A DNA stretch of 64,000 nucleotides. Origin: Corinectria fuckeliana. Its lineage: Eukaryota; Ascomycota; Sordariomycetes; Hypocreales; Nectriaceae. The notes beneath the pieces are model-generated. The model was not told the origin of the DNA. It saw only the letters and a program-made list of their open reading frames with translations, and did no database searches. The stretch covers positions 62,001-126,000 of the forward strand of contig WPDH01000076.1 in assembly GCA_019137255.1 (NCBI GenBank), given 5' to 3'. The number at the start of each line of letters is the position of its first letter. The stretch's first letter is position 1. Shown here piece by piece: positions 35,620-48,259 of the stretch. The position numbers and the translations under genes are program-made.

Positions 35620-38261
35620 ATGGCTGCGCAATCTACTCTGCGGCACACGGCCGCCGAAAAGCTGCTGGCAGCCTTCATCGAGAAATGGTCCGGCCGCATT
35701 CAGTCCAAGCTGCGCGGAACATCCCGCACGACTCGCATCCTCGCGACATTGGCGCTGGCCGCTTCCATCATCCTCGGCGCAGCAGGCGGGCGACGGTGGT
35801 GGAAGAACCGGCGAGAGGAGCGCGAACAGGGCCGCAAGCTCGTCCGCACCAACTCGTGGCTGCACAACAAAGACGGCTCGCGTACCATCTACGTCCCCTA
35901 CAATAACAGCACATCCAAGGTCGTCATCAGGCCGACGAAGCCGCTTACCTTTGATGCGCACCGTCGTCTCTTCCTCAACCCCCCGCGCGTCTCCGGCCTT
36001 CGCGATGGAACGGTTCCGTCGGCGCAGACAAAGCCTGGACTTAATCTCGCCTTCCTGCACCAGTTCCTGAGTTTAATGAGCATCATGATCCCCAGATGGT
36101 CGAGCAAGGAAGCTGGCTTACTCCTAAGCCACGGTGTCTTCTTGATGCTGCGAACGTATCTGTCATTAGTGGTCGCTCGCCTGGATGGTGCCATTGTCCG
36201 AGATTTGGTTGCTGGCAACGGAAAAGCGTTCCTATGGGGACTTGTAAAGGTAGGATTCCCTACGAAGAACGACCGTTGAACTTGCTAACAACGCTTAGTG
36301 GTGCGGCCTTGGTGGCTTCGCCTCGTACACCAACGCCATGATCAAGTTTCTCGAGTCCAAGGTATCTATTGCCTTCCGAACCCGACTCACCCGGTACATC
36401 CATGACTTGTATCTCAACGACAACCTCAATTACTATAAGCTCTCAAATCTGGACGGAGGCGTTGGCCAAGGCGCAGATCAATTCATTACTCAGGATCTGA
36501 CCTTGTTCTGTGCCGCAGCGGCCAACATTTACTCATCACTCGGGAAGCCGTTTGTGGACCTATGCGTCTTCAATTACCAGCTATACCGGTCACTCGGCCC
36601 TCTGGCACTTACCGGCCTCATGAGCAACTACTTTCTGACCGCCAGTATACTCCGGCGACTATCTCCGCCATTTGGAAAGTTAAAGGCTGTTGAAGGCCGG
36701 AAAGAGGGCGACTTCCGGAGCTTGCATGCTCGCTTGATTGCTAACGCCGAAGAGGTCGCATTCTATGGCGGAGCGGACATGGAGAAGACATTCCTGAACC
36801 GGGAATTCAAGTCATTAAAAACGTGGATGGAGGGTATTTACATGCTGAAGATCCGATACAACATACTGGAAGACTTTATTCTCAAGTACAGCTGGAGCGC
36901 CTACGGATATCTGCTCGCGTCGCTGCCTGTGTTCTTGCCGGCGTGGGGTGGTATGGGCGGCGTCGCAGAGATGGCAGAGAGTGGTCAACGGGGTGGACGG
37001 GAGCGGAACCGTATGAAGGATTTCATCACCAACAAGCGACTCATGCTCTCGCTTGCTGATGCCGGTGGTCGGATGATGTACTCAATCAAGGACTTGGCAG
37101 AGCTGGCAGGATACACCAGCCGGGTGTACACACTCATCTCGACGCTCCACCGGGTCAACGCCAGTGCCTATCATCTACGGACTGGACAGAATGAGCTGTA
37201 TTCGCTGTCAGATGTTCAGGGCACGATCCAAAAAGGGTTCGATGGAGTCCGGTTCGAGCACGTTCCCGTTGTGGCACCCGGTCTTTGGCCACAAGGCGGC
37301 GAAGAACTGCTTGAATCGTTGTCCATCATTGTCAGGAGTGGCGAACACTTGCTGGTAAGTTGAAGTTTGAGAATCATTCGTTTCTAGACTGACCGCTGCT
37401 AGATATCTGGGCCCAACGGAGTGGGGAAGACGGCTATATCCAGGATCCTTGCTGGGTTGTGGCCGGTGTACAGAGGACTGGTGAGCCGACCCAAGGACAT
37501 TGGCCAAGACGGCGTCATGTTCCTCCCGCAGCGGCCGTACTTGAGCCCCGGTACGCTGCGTGACCAAGTGATTTATCCAGACGGTCACATGGATATGAGG
37601 GAGAAGCGCAAGTCTGAGGATGACCTGAAGAGGGTTTTGGACGAGGCCCGACTTGGCTATCTCCCTGATCGCGAAGGCGGATGGGACACTCGAAAAGAGT
37701 GGAAGGATGTACTGAGTGGTGGCGAGAAGCAGAGAATGGGGTTTGCGCGGCTGTTGTACCACGAGCCGAAGTACGCCATCATCGACGAGGGTACTAGTGC
37801 GGTATCCAGCGACGTGGAAGGACTGCTATATGAGACTTGCAAGGAAAAGGGCATCAGTAAGTTTACTCTTTCACACCCACGAAAATATCGATGACAAACA
37901 TATTGACTAACACCATGAAGCTCTCATAACGATTTCGACGCGGGCCTCGCTCAAGAAGTACCACATGTTCAACCTCATCCTGGGTATGGGAGAGAGTGGG
38001 GACGAGTGGGAGTTTGAGCGGATAGGGACAGAGCGGGAGAAGATGCAGGTGGAGAAGGAGCTACAAGACCTCCGAGAACGATTGGCGCAGGTGGATGAGT
38101 GGAAGAAGCGACGAGACGAGATCGAGGAGGAGCTGGCAGCAGTGTGGACGGATCAAGGTCAGGCGCTCACAGCGCCGGAGGCCACGGCCGAGACGGCGGA
38201 GGTGGTGGATCGAGCAGAGGGAGTGGATGCAGTGGAGGGGTTGTCGAAGGGCCCCGAATAA
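35620..38261 (+). CDS. Peroxisomal long-chain acyl-CoA ABC half-transporter (ABCD / Pxa type)
   Basis: The protein has 826 residues from exons 35620..36249, 36299..37354, 37403..37856 and 37921..38261. ABCD proteins import very-long-chain acyl-CoA into peroxisomes for beta-oxidation, working as dimers. The N-terminal head is basic with one hydrophobic helix (ILATLALAASIILGAAGG). The membrane domain includes the conserved NYYKLSNLDG region and the EAA-like NAEEVAFYGG at about 359-368. The nucleotide-binding domain has Walker A GPNGVGKT at 565-572, signature LSGGEKQRMG at about 666, and Walker B YAIIDE at about 686. The usual Cys after the Walker B Glu is Gly here (DEGTSAVSSD). The C-terminus is a coiled-coil-like Glu/Arg stretch. 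It could be either of the two yeast Pxa partners; I do not separate them. Confidence 0.93.
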
Positions 38262-39758
38262 GGGAGGTCCAACGTGTAAGAGCATTGACATGAACAAGCA
38301 TGACAGACTATTTTCAAAGAAAGCCGCGTCAAGACTGGGGTGAGCCCACTCTACGCCTCTTGGGCGGTGAGGTGTCCAACGAGGGCTTGTTTCTGGGCAA
38401 GGGTCCAGTTCAGATACCAAGGCTGGGCGTCAAAGAAGCAGCGAACAGTAAGCAGCGTCTGAGTACTATGGCACTGGGCTGATGTGACGTTTCCCAGGGT
38501 TAGGGTTGGCGGCTTACTTGCCGCATGTAAGTTGTCGTGAGCCCGTGATCAGGACGGCACGATTGCTGATTGATGGACCTGATGGGCTTACCAACTGGCA
38601 TTGAAACGGGTGCTTCTCTTGACGGATTAACCACTTACGCACCCAGCTAGTCGAGTCTCTTTGACCTTTCACTGTCAGCCAGCCCCGTCCAGAGCCGAGT
38701 TTTCTTTGTGGTGTCGTAAACCTATACGACTGTACGACAACGGGGCCAATCACTCGAACGTGGCGACCTCCCATCCATGTCCAAGGCATGGCACTATTTA
38801 GCGGCAAGCAGCAGCGCTAGTATGTAGCTTCTCCTCTCCTCCCCCGTCATCACTTTCTCTCCCCTCGATCGGGCCTCTCTCTTTCGGCGTCTTCTCGTCG
38901 GCGTCAAATGGGGGATTGTTCTCGGGACAAACCAGCATATCTGCAGGCAGGGGCATCCCTAAATGCTAGGAAATCCCTTCAGGTCTAGGCTAATAGCTAA
39001 AATGCTTGAGGCAGCAGTAAGCCCTATCCCCAAGGAACATTAAAAGGTTGTAGTGAATTAGCCCTCTCCTTGGGGAATGTAAAGCCTGCGGTACGCCCTG
39101 CAGGCTGCCTTTTTCCGATTATAATAGTAACTCTACGGATACGACTTTTTTTCTTGCGCATTTGCGTTCTTGGTCGTACAGCAAGGACGAGGCCCTGGCC
39201 CATTCGTATTCAAATCCAAGGATTCACATTGGATGCCGAGAGAAGAGGCGTTCGATTAGTCTTGTCATAGGCTAGCTGACTCGCGGAAAACAGGTGTGGC
39301 TGCTCTGGACCGTTCTCGACGAGCCATGACGATCACTCCCACGGTGGCGCCCAGCGAACGCCTGCCTGTTTGTCTTGTCTTGTCTTGTCTATCGGTGAGT
39401 CTAGTTTTAGATCCAGTTCTACCCGTCTGCTTGTCTCTCGGTCCAACAGTTAAGTGGTTCTGGCAGCCCTTCTTTGACCATAAGCCGTCATTAGACTGTG
39501 CTGTAAAACCCCGTTCGTTCGCCCTCCTCCTCCGTCTGGCTCATCCCAGCTACCCGGCTTCCTTTTTCCTGTCTCGTCTTTGTCTCTCCGCTCTGATCTG
39601 GCCTGAACTGGGTTGACTTCATTGATTGGCAATTGACGTCTTCCTCCTCTCACTCACCTTTCCCGCCCGTTCTCTCTCACCCTACGTCCTCCTCTCGCCC
39701 GCTCGCCCGCTTCAAACTGTAACCCATCAAGCCCAAACTTCCAAAGCCTCTTCAAGCC
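38262..39758. other. 1.5-kb intergenic interval
   Basis: No gene visible. A (CTTGT)n-like stretch lies near 39372-39390 and a C/T-rich leader-like stretch at 39640-39750, just before the next start codon. Confidence 0.55.
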
Positions 39759-40879
39759 ATGACCAGAGGCCACGGCCACGGTAACGGCCGGGGTCCCGGC
39801 TCCTTGAGCCCCCGCAGCTCGTCCCTCAACGCCGTCGGCTTCATGCCCGTCATCGCCGAGAACGAAGTCGCCCACCCCCCAACGTCGACGCCAACGCCGT
39901 CGCCGTCCAAACCCGCCGTCGCTCGTCTATCCCCCATACCGCTTCGCATCCCCCCGAAGTCGCCCCGTCGCGCCTTTTCGCCGCGGGGCCTTCCGCCGCC
40001 GTATGTCCCGCCGTATGTCGTCCTCGCCGCGCCGAAGCTGCATCCGCCGCCTCCGAGTTACCGGGAGGAAAATGACGGGAAGCAGGAGTACGGCGGACGG
40101 AGGAAGTATGCGGGTCGGCGGTGCTGCATCTTGGGCATCGTGCTGGTGGTGGTGACATTGGTCACTGTCGCCATTGCTCTGGGTGTTGGCTTGACTGTCG
40201 GCATGAAGGACAAGTAAGTACTAGCCAAAAGAGCAGTGTTGAGCACCCATAACTAACTGAGCTGGGAAGAGGGAGACAACCAACCCGGGAGTCCGATATC
40301 CAGAACCAGACCTTCCCTGCCGGGTCCTTCGCCTTCAACGTCGATCTCCAAGAGACGACAACTCGCTGCACTTCCAACCCTTCCACTTGGCGTTGCTACC
40401 CATACACTGAAGGCGACTCGGCTACTTTCTTTTGGATTATAAACTCCTCCTCCTCCTCCTCCCCTTCCTATAAAATATCTGCCACCGACAACCCCTTCGC
40501 ACCCTTCTTCACCAACCGCAGCCTCACCATCGTCGACGCCGGCAAGTCCACCGAGCGCCTACACTTCTCCTTCACCGCGTCCAAGACAGTCGTGCCCTCC
40601 GAGAACCTGACCGCAGACAACCGCGCCGCCCAGTGCACCTTCGCCGACACCCGCTTCGAGGCCGCGCTGTGGACGCGCCGCCGTGGGAACCACACCGTCG
40701 ACGCCCCGGAGCCCGGCGCCGCCAAGTTCGCCGGCTGGCCCGGCGATGCCGAGGTCGTGCAGAGCATGGACGGCACCTCCGGCCAGCCCAAGTGCGAGGA
40801 GAGCGATGGGAAGCGCATTGCTGACGTCCAGGCCGCGTCTGGGACTTGCAAGTGCCGGTATTCCAACTTTTATGGCTAG
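39759..40879 (+). CDS. Single-pass membrane protein with proline-rich cytosolic head, unknown function
   Basis: The protein has 354 residues from exons 39759..40213 and 40270..40879. The 56-nt intron (donor GTAAGT) splits codon AA|A. The first 125 residues are Pro/Ser/Arg-rich, with LPPPYVPPYV and PPPPSYREE. One membrane helix follows basic RRKYAGRRCC: ILGIVLVVVTLVTVAIALGV. The remainder is probably outside. It has NQTF, NSSS, NRSL, NLTA and NHTV glycosylation sequons, and several Cys (TRCTSNPSTWRC, CKC near the end). The FFWIIN, FFTNRSLTIVDAG and LHFSFTASKTVVPSEN blocks are typical of an uncharacterised ascomycete membrane-protein family. A PPxY-like motif (PPPSY) might recruit a WW-domain ubiquitin ligase; this is inference. 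Confidence 0.78.
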
Positions 40880-41332
40880 GACTCTCCTGCTTCACTGGCG
40901 TTAGGCTGGCGCACTGTTTCTTTCTTTTTCTCAACTTAGAACGATCTAATGGTGTCTCCGGCTCTGGTAATTTTGGGAACACTGGAGTTAATCCTAGGTG
41001 GTATTCCTGTGTGGATGGTGCTGGCAACGGAGGATACTAATGATACCCAGGAGTGAACGGTGCTTTGGTAAAGTGTTTTGAATATGGAAAACCCACACAT
41101 TGTATGAGTATATAAATGTAAGACACAAATGAATCCTTACAACAAAAACATAGCACAAAAAGAGATTTGCACTGAAAGAACGACGCCCTGAACTCCGTCT
41201 ATGTAACTACCCGGATATCACTTGATACCCTCATTTCGCTGCAAACCGCTAGAACAACCACCTTTACCGTTATTTCTCTTAGGCTCCTTGGACCTCGTCC
41301 TCCGGCTCATCGCTGGGCCTGTCCTGAGAAAT
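40880..41332. other. Convergent 3' flanks
   Basis: AT-richer 3' untranslated sequence of the membrane-protein and kinase-like genes. No coding signal. Confidence 0.6.
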
Positions 41333-44300
41333 CTAATCGGACATATGCTTCGACTTCAGACCGAGCCTCTCCTCCAACTGCCTTGACCGAGCCACCAGAT
41401 TTTGAATCGCCACCGGCAACTCTGGCAGCGCCCGCTCGATGGACGATTCAAGCCCCCTTGATCTGGCTTGTGACTTCTTGCTCTTGCGCTTGGACGACTT
41501 CTCCGAGCCCTTCTTCCGAACTTTGCTAGACTTCTCGATACTAAGAAGCTCAATCTGATAGATGGGCTTGGATGAATCGCTCGGCTTGGCTACTGCCCTA
41601 CGATTCTGCGATGGTCCAGACGATTGAGTAGTCATCGGAGTGAAGCTGACTTTCTTCGCCGGGCGCTCAAACACGCCGTCATCCGAGTTGGCCTCTTCCG
41701 CCGAGTCGCTCTCGCTTACCAGGCTGTGCTTCGCAGAGGGCTTTTCAGGGAGCGCAATCGCGACACGCAAAAAGCCTCCATGGGTGCTGGGATTGTTGGC
41801 ATCGTCTCCCTGCTGCCCTCGAAGATGGGGAGGGATATAGCGGTCTGGCCGACGGTCTGCCGGCTGCGGGTTTCGTGGAGGTCGATGGCTGTTGTACTGC
41901 ACTCCACGATAGGTGCCCGTTTGGCCTCCCGGCGGACCAGCAGGCTGCCGAACTGGAGCACCCCGGGCCAGCGCCTGCGGGGGGTTCTGGAGATGCGGAG
42001 GGGCTTGCTGGCCCTGGAAGCCTGCATATTGAACTGGAGGGGGCTGTCGAGGGTTCCGGTGAGGTTGTGCCTGATACTGAGCCTGGGGAGGGTGCTGAGG
42101 AGGAGGCACCGGAGGGTGTGGACCTTGGTACTGAGCTCGGAAAGGATCCGGAGGTAGGGCAGCTTGGTACGGAAAGTTCTGGCCTTGCAGCGGGGGGTTG
42201 GCAGCGTTCTCGTTGCCCGGCAGACCCTGATACGGGACGACGCCTGCAACCTGGCGATTATCGTACACCCAGTCTCTGAGCAAATCGGCCTGATACTCAC
42301 CGTCCGGCGGGACCACGGCGTGCGGCTGGACCGCAACAAGCTGGTTCTGAGGGGCCGGGGGCACTTCGTGTCCGGGCCGTACGAGGAACTCGCGGGCTCG
42401 CGGGTTCAGCGGAGCCGGGCGTCCGAACCTTTGCCGGTCCGGAACGGGGTTGCGGGGCACCTGCGGAGCCGGGGGCGGCCGGCCATCGTTTGGAACGGCA
42501 TCACGGACAATTCCTTCCATAGCCTCGTTGAAGTCGTACACTACGCCTTGCCCGATGGGCACGGCGGCCTCGGGTTGGAAGAAGTCGTCCCAGAACTTCT
42601 TCACGTCCGCCTCCGACTCGTCGAAAGGAGACCTCTTGCGCCCTACGATGTTCCGCAGTAGGCTGATAATGCCCGGCCGGTCAATCGGCCGTTCGAACAG
42701 GCACTGGCAGAGAATGTCTCGCAACTCCGCGTCGACCCTGTCAAGCCGGGGCTCAGTCAGCCGCCACCCATATGTCTTTGCCTCGGTTGTATCGTCGAGT
42801 GTGGTGTACGGCCAAGCTGTGAATGGGTGTGCCATATACATGAGCGTTATGACGGCTTCCATCTAGTCAACGGTTAGGAGGGGAGGATCGATGCACGGGG
42901 GAACATTTTACTGACCGTTTTGGCGATGATGAATATGTTCGTCCAAACGCCGTATCGACCAGCAATAGGATTGCCTAGGGTGAGGTCATCGCCCACAAAT
43001 CTGTCGACGCCGTACCCCTCGGGCACGACGTTGGTCGAGAGATCGTCCCAGTCTTGGTGAATTTGCTCCTGCTAGCAGTCAGTAACTCACCGGCATATCA
43101 GTGATGCATCACGTACCGGCGTCAATCTCGTCCCCTTAATTGGCTTTCTGGTTATCCAGTAGTCCTTTTCTTCCCATTCATCCCATCCTCTATCCATCAT
43201 GTAGCTGAACCCCCCAAAATCATGGAACTAGGTTCAAGTGAGCAATGCGTATCTTGACCTTATTAAAGAGTAAAGGATATGTACCTTGAAAACGGGCTGG
43301 CTAGGGTGCGTCTTATCGTCCCCGACAAGAACTGTGTCCACGAGTTAGCTAAGAGGACGATATAACTCCCAAGAGTACTTACTATTAGACTCCTCGAGAT
43401 CTAGATGTATGTCGTGAGCAATTTCCTCCTTCTCAAGGTCTCTAAGAAACGCTGGGAGACGGTTTTCCGCTTCGGCTTTCTCCATCTCCTTTTCGAAAAC
43501 CAGATTCTTCTTCGCGAAGGTTGGTTGGTACGCAACAGCAGCTGCACCTTTGACCACTAGTTGTGTCTGTTAGTACATGAAAACATTCGGGGACAGAAAA
43601 GAATTGGACGCACAGCATTCCCAGATACCCCATAGCAATCTGTTGTTTGTGAAATGGCTATAGCGACTTGAGGCTTTGGATAATATGTGGAGGAGGTCGC
43701 CGTGCTTCATGTGCTCTAGGACCATGCAATTCATCTCCTTGGACAGGAATTGGCCGTTGCCAGAGCATTGCAAGGGCGCCGAAGGATTGCTAGACCTGTG
43801 TGAGTCTCGCGCCTTCTTGGCAAACTCGTCCAGGTCGAAAAGCTGAACAGTATGGCGGCTACCCCCATATCGCTCATGCCAAAATGTTTCCTCTTGAGCA
43901 TTGAAATTGCTAGTTATTCCCATCTTGATGACGACCTTTTTGGTGACTCCGCCCTCGAAGTGGGCATTCCAGAGAGTCGCTGCCCCGAAACCACCGACAC
44001 CAAGGATTTTGAGAAACTCGAGTCTGAAGCCATCGAATTGGTGATTGGCAAACCGGGCTCGAACCGCATCGTCGGTCAGAGCCTGTGGAGCCGGAGGGTC
44101 GGTAACGGTCCCAAAGGCGAATTCATAACGTTCGGACTGGTCCGTGTAGGCCGCGTGGTTGCGGCGAAGACGCTGGCGGGTCGCCTCGTCTATGGTTGAG
44201 GCGTTGGTGAGGGTAACCTCGACATCGCCACGCAGAATAGCGCTCTGGATGGTGTAAAGGTTGCGGTTGAGATGGAATTCATTGGGGCCTGTATCGCGCC

Positions 44301-44346
44301 GCCTTACGGCCAAGTTCAGGTTTTCATCATCGTAGTATCTAGGCAT
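41333..44346 (-). CDS. Divergent protein-kinase-like protein with a proline-rich C-terminal tail
   Basis: I predict 915 residues from six exons: 44346..43614, 43556..43383, 43331..43285, 43227..43117, 43068..42916 and 42862..41333. The kinase fold is recognisable across the junctions. The Gly-rich loop is LGVGGFGAA at about 115-123. The ATP lysine is K141 (VVIKMG). The catalytic loop HLDLEESN lies at 295-302, and the DFG motif (HDFGG) has Asp321. The hinge region reads NCMVLEHMKHGDLLHIL. The C-lobe includes YGVWTNIFIIAKT and LRDILCQCLFERPIDRPG. The usual Arg and Lys of HRDLK are replaced by Leu and Glu, so activity is uncertain. From about residue 450 the tail is Pro/Gln-rich and disordered. 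It ends with a Lys/Arg/Ser-rich segment that may direct it to the nucleus. Fungi have many such orphan kinase-like proteins; no role is known for this one. Confidence 0.78.
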
Positions 44347-46537
44347 GGTGACGGGATACGAGTGGGTTTCGATGGTTCATTGTGGGAAGAGCGAGAGCGC
44401 TGGGGAGTGCTTTAGGATAATAAACTTGTTTGCGCGGACAAAGGACGCGGGTGTCGTGATCATGGTGGCAGGTTTAAGGGCACCATTTTCTGGTAACTTG
44501 GTGAGGTTGGACGAATAATGTCTTTTGTTCTCGGCGAGGGTCGGTGCTTGGCATTGTGCAGTCTTTGAGTCGGGAGTTGGCCATGCCGCATCCAAGACGT
44601 GGCGGTGATGCCCATGAAGGTGGTGTTCGGGGAGGCTCTTTGTTCTAGCACTCGCTGGGCCATCACGTTGCTTCGGAGGCTGGGAGTGAGCACGAGTCAC
44701 AAAGAAAACATGTGCTTGGAGATGATAGTTAGCTATGACCTCTTTGAGACTACCCGAAGAAGTAAGTCGGGCAAGGGAGCCGAGGCCGACTGTTGATCCA
44801 ACCTCAGACTCAACCTTTCATCCGTTTCAAGGGAGGGGGGAGGAGGTCGCCTTTCGTGCCCCCTCCTCTATTAGACCAGGTTCGATCAACATGGGTAGAG
44901 GAAACGACGTTAGTACGACAGTAGGAAACGGTCACAGCAAATTGAATTGGTAATTTGCTGCCAACATGACGATTGTCGAGCAGAGTACGAGATCCTCATC
45001 GCGTGGTGTTGACACGGGCGAGTATGTACTTGGACGGAACCAGGCACCGACTCCGGAGACCCACTCACTCGGGTGCACGAAGTATCTACGTATTGATTTA
45101 GCCGCATGTGGGACGAGAACCCGCCGTCACTCCCGGCGTGGGGGGCATTCAGGCTAAATACTTGACGCCCGCCTCGCCAGATTTCCATGTACCTTCTCTC
45201 GCCGGGAGAATATTATTGATTCTTCAACAAAGCCGCACTTGTAGCGGAAGCAGTGCGAAAAGTCCCGCATCTAGATAACTTGCCGAGTCAATAAAATCGC
45301 CAAGATTGGAAACGGGGAAATCTAGCATCGTATTCTGCAAGGCAACCCAGGCGCATCAACCCTCGCCACAGCCCTCCTGCTCTTGGCAGTCTGCCGCATC
45401 AATCACGGCGACAAGAAACGCCCCATGGCAGGCTTGAGGTGGCCTGTGCAGTCCATGCGTCTCCAGGGCTTGCCTGTTAGATACAAGCGGCTGCTTTTGC
45501 TTTTTCGTCTCGAAGTAGGGGATGTATAGTTGCGGGGTGCTGATGTGAATGGCTTCACTTTCTGCAGCCCACCTCGATTACCCTGGACTGCCATGGGATG
45601 TGGTAGCAAAGGATTTTTTTAGTGCCTCATCCTTTCGTGGAGTTCTAGAATTACCATGGTCTAGGTTTCGAGAATCTAAAGTCATCAACAGAGTCGGTCA
45701 GTGTCCAACCGGGGGTAGTCTTTAGTTTGCTGCTCGGGGGACCTCCAGTTACCTATCTACATCAGATCATCCATCATACAGCTCCGGATGAAACTAACCC
45801 TCCACTTCAAGCGTAAACCACTCAGAGTGCTCACATGGACAAGCAAATGATATACCGGGAAAGATCTAGCACTCATAGACTCAAGCTCTTCAACCTGGCC
45901 CTACCAGTCTCATGTCCTACCCCCAGTGATAGACGGGAACGAAGGTAGTTGAAGCCGCGGTTGACTCCTGAAGGCGTCTCCGGCAGCCCGCAAGACTGGG
46001 GACGCAGCCGGCCCCGCAGCTTCCTAGGGCGGACCCACTGTTCGCTCCGGATGAATTGCAGAATGGCCCACAATAGCGGCACTGGGGCTCTGGATCAACG
46101 CAATGTCAAATCGGCAGCATCACGCGCGGAGACAGCTTTTCTTTGGCTGATGGACTGTAGGATAAGTTAGCTACCTCTCTTGCCCGCGTTGGTATGTCGC
46201 TGAAAGACCCGCCTTCTCCCCGAGCTTCTCCCGGCGTTGTGATGCGTGTGTTGGCCGGGACGGGCTGTCGGCTCATGTTGGCAGGCTGGCAGGCTAGCTA
46301 TCAACACTGAACGACAACGCCATGCCATGACGGCCATGCGATGCCGGAGAAGACTGGGCCGATTGTAAACAGGTCGGCGCCATAAATACTCCATCGTGCC
46401 TCTCCTGTCCTGTCCTCTCCTGTCCTCTCCTGTCCTCTCCTCACCTATCTTCCCCTTCCCTCCTGCTTCCATCCTCCCTGACCTCCCAACCTTACGACTT
46501 ACACAGGACATAAGCCCCCTCCCCCAAAACCGTCATC
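44347..46537. other. 2.2-kb intergenic interval and xylose reductase promoter
   Basis: No supportable gene. The right end carries a GGCTAG hexamer at 46292-46297, a TATA-like CATAAATA near 46381, and a pyrimidine leader with three TGTCCTCTCC units (46411-46440). Confidence 0.55.
46292..46297 (+). promoter_or_regulatory. Possible XlnR/Xyr1 site (GGCTAR)
   Basis: GGCTAG matches the GGCTAR consensus of the fungal xylan/xylose activator XlnR. It lies about 240 nt upstream of the xylose reductase start, where such sites occur. A hexamer alone is weak evidence. Confidence 0.3.
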
Positions 46538-47857
46538 ATGGCTTCCGTTCCTAAGATCAAGCTCAGCAGCGGCTACGAGATGCCCCAGGTGGGCTACGGT
46601 CTCTGGAAGGTCGACAACAACACCGCCGATGCTGTGTATAACGCCATCAAGGCTGGATACCGTCTGTTCGACGGTGCTTGCGGTATGTCGTCCACGGTCC
46701 ATCCTACTAGACTTCAGCCTACTATGTTTTGAATTGCCCCTCCATGGTGTACCCCCCTGCTCGTTCATTGCCCCTCATCAATTTTACCCAATTACCCTGG
46801 GAGAATAGCCACAGTCACCCCCCCGCACAGTGAACCCCTCCCGCGTTTGGCCCCGCCGAAGACCGAAGAGTTGCAACGAGCGAGCTTCAATATCCCAGCT
46901 CCGTTGGTCACTAAGTTCTAACTGAGCCTTTCTCCCTCGCAGACTACGGCAATGAAAAGCAGTGCGGCGAGGGCGTCGCCCGCGCCATCAAGGACGGCAT
47001 CGTCAAGCGCGAGGAGCTCTTCATCGTGTCCAAGCTCTGGCAGACCTTCCACGACCGGGAGAACGTCGAGCCCATCACGCGCCGCCAGCTCGCCGACTGG
47101 CAGGTCGACTACTTCGACCTGTTCCTGATCCACTTCCCCGTCGCCCTCGAGTACGTCGACCCGGAGGTCCGCTACCCGCCCGGCTGGCACTACGACGGCG
47201 AGAAGGAGATCCGCTGGAGCAAGGCCACCAACCAGGAGACGTGGGAGGCCATGGAGGGCCTCGTCGACAAGGGCCTCGCCCGTTCCATCGGCATCTCCAA
47301 CTTCCAGTCCCAGGCCATCTACGACCTGCTCAAGTACGCCAAGATCCGTCCCGCCACCCTCCAGGTCGAGCTGCACCCCTACAACCAGCAGGCCGAGCTC
47401 GTCCGCCTCGCCAAGGCCGAGGGCATCGCCTTGACGGCCTACTCGTCCTTCGGCCCTACCGGCTTCATCGAGCTCGACATGGACCGCGCCAAGTCTGCTT
47501 CGCCCCTGATGCAGCACGAGGTCTTCACCACCATCGCCCAGAAGCTCGGCAAGAGCCCTGCCCAGGTCATCCTCCGATGGGCTACCCAGCAGGGCCTCGC
47601 CGTCATCCCCAAGACCACCCAGGGCCCTCTCATGGCTGATAACCTTGCCTGCTGCACCTTTGACATCCCCGAAGAGGACATGAAGCGCATTGCCAAGATG
47701 GATCTTCACCTCAAGTTCAACCAGCCTACCAACGTGAGTCCTCCTTAACCCCTTTTTCCTCTCTGCCTCTTATCGCAACCGCTCCATGATTAATGCTGAT
47801 ACTCTTCTTCCCTTACCCTAGTACTTTCCCACCGAGAAGCTTTGGATCTTCGCTTAG
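46538..47857 (+). CDS. XYL1: NAD(P)H-dependent D-xylose reductase (aldo-keto reductase)
   Basis: The protein has 323 residues, the normal length for xylose reductases. Exons are 46538..46682, 46943..47733 and 47822..47857. The first intron is long (260 nt), and the last exon adds only YFPTEKLWIFA. The enzyme reduces D-xylose to xylitol, the first step of pentose catabolism. The AKR catalytic tetrad is Asp45, Tyr50, Lys79 and His112 (FDGACDYGNE, SKLW, LIHFP). Typical xylose reductase text includes RYPPGWHYDG, SIGISNFQSQ and TAYSSFGP. The cofactor loop reads IPKTTQ where related enzymes often have IPKS plus Asn or Ser. This may alter the NADPH/NADH preference. It sits in cytosol-type context without any signal. 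Confidence 0.93.
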
Positions 47858-48259
47858 ACAAGCGACTTGAAATGACGACGGATAGTGATGGAAATGACTT
47901 GATTTGGGATCATCTTAGGCGTTTCCTATTGTTGATGATGGCTCTATCTTCTAGCCCCAAGGACGTTACGGGGAGTCCACCGTAGAATACAAAAAAATAA
48001 CCCCTCCGCCCGCTGACCTCCTGTTCTGCCTCCCTTGATACCGTAAACAAACCTGGCTATTAGAGGTCCTGATGCATGTTGCATTGACTCTCGACAGATT
48101 CTGTATTTGGTCCTGAGACTTGCATCTGTGCTTGAATGTCCCATAGTTCTGTGCCTTTGTTCACTTTATTCTCTGTTATGTGATGTGTAAAACCATGCCA
48201 TCCCAACGCCATGCTGTCTGTCTGTGTTGTTGCCCCGAAAAGGCATCCTCGGCTGTCTA
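47858..48259. other. Convergent 3' flanks of xylose reductase and SDS22 genes
   Basis: Non-coding. The minus-strand open frame that runs through here is only read-through past the last SDS22 splice donor. Confidence 0.65.

Noticed and set aside
44870..44895. GGTTCGATC text resembling a tRNA B box
   Set aside because: No matching A box or cloverleaf arms at the right distance could be built by eye.
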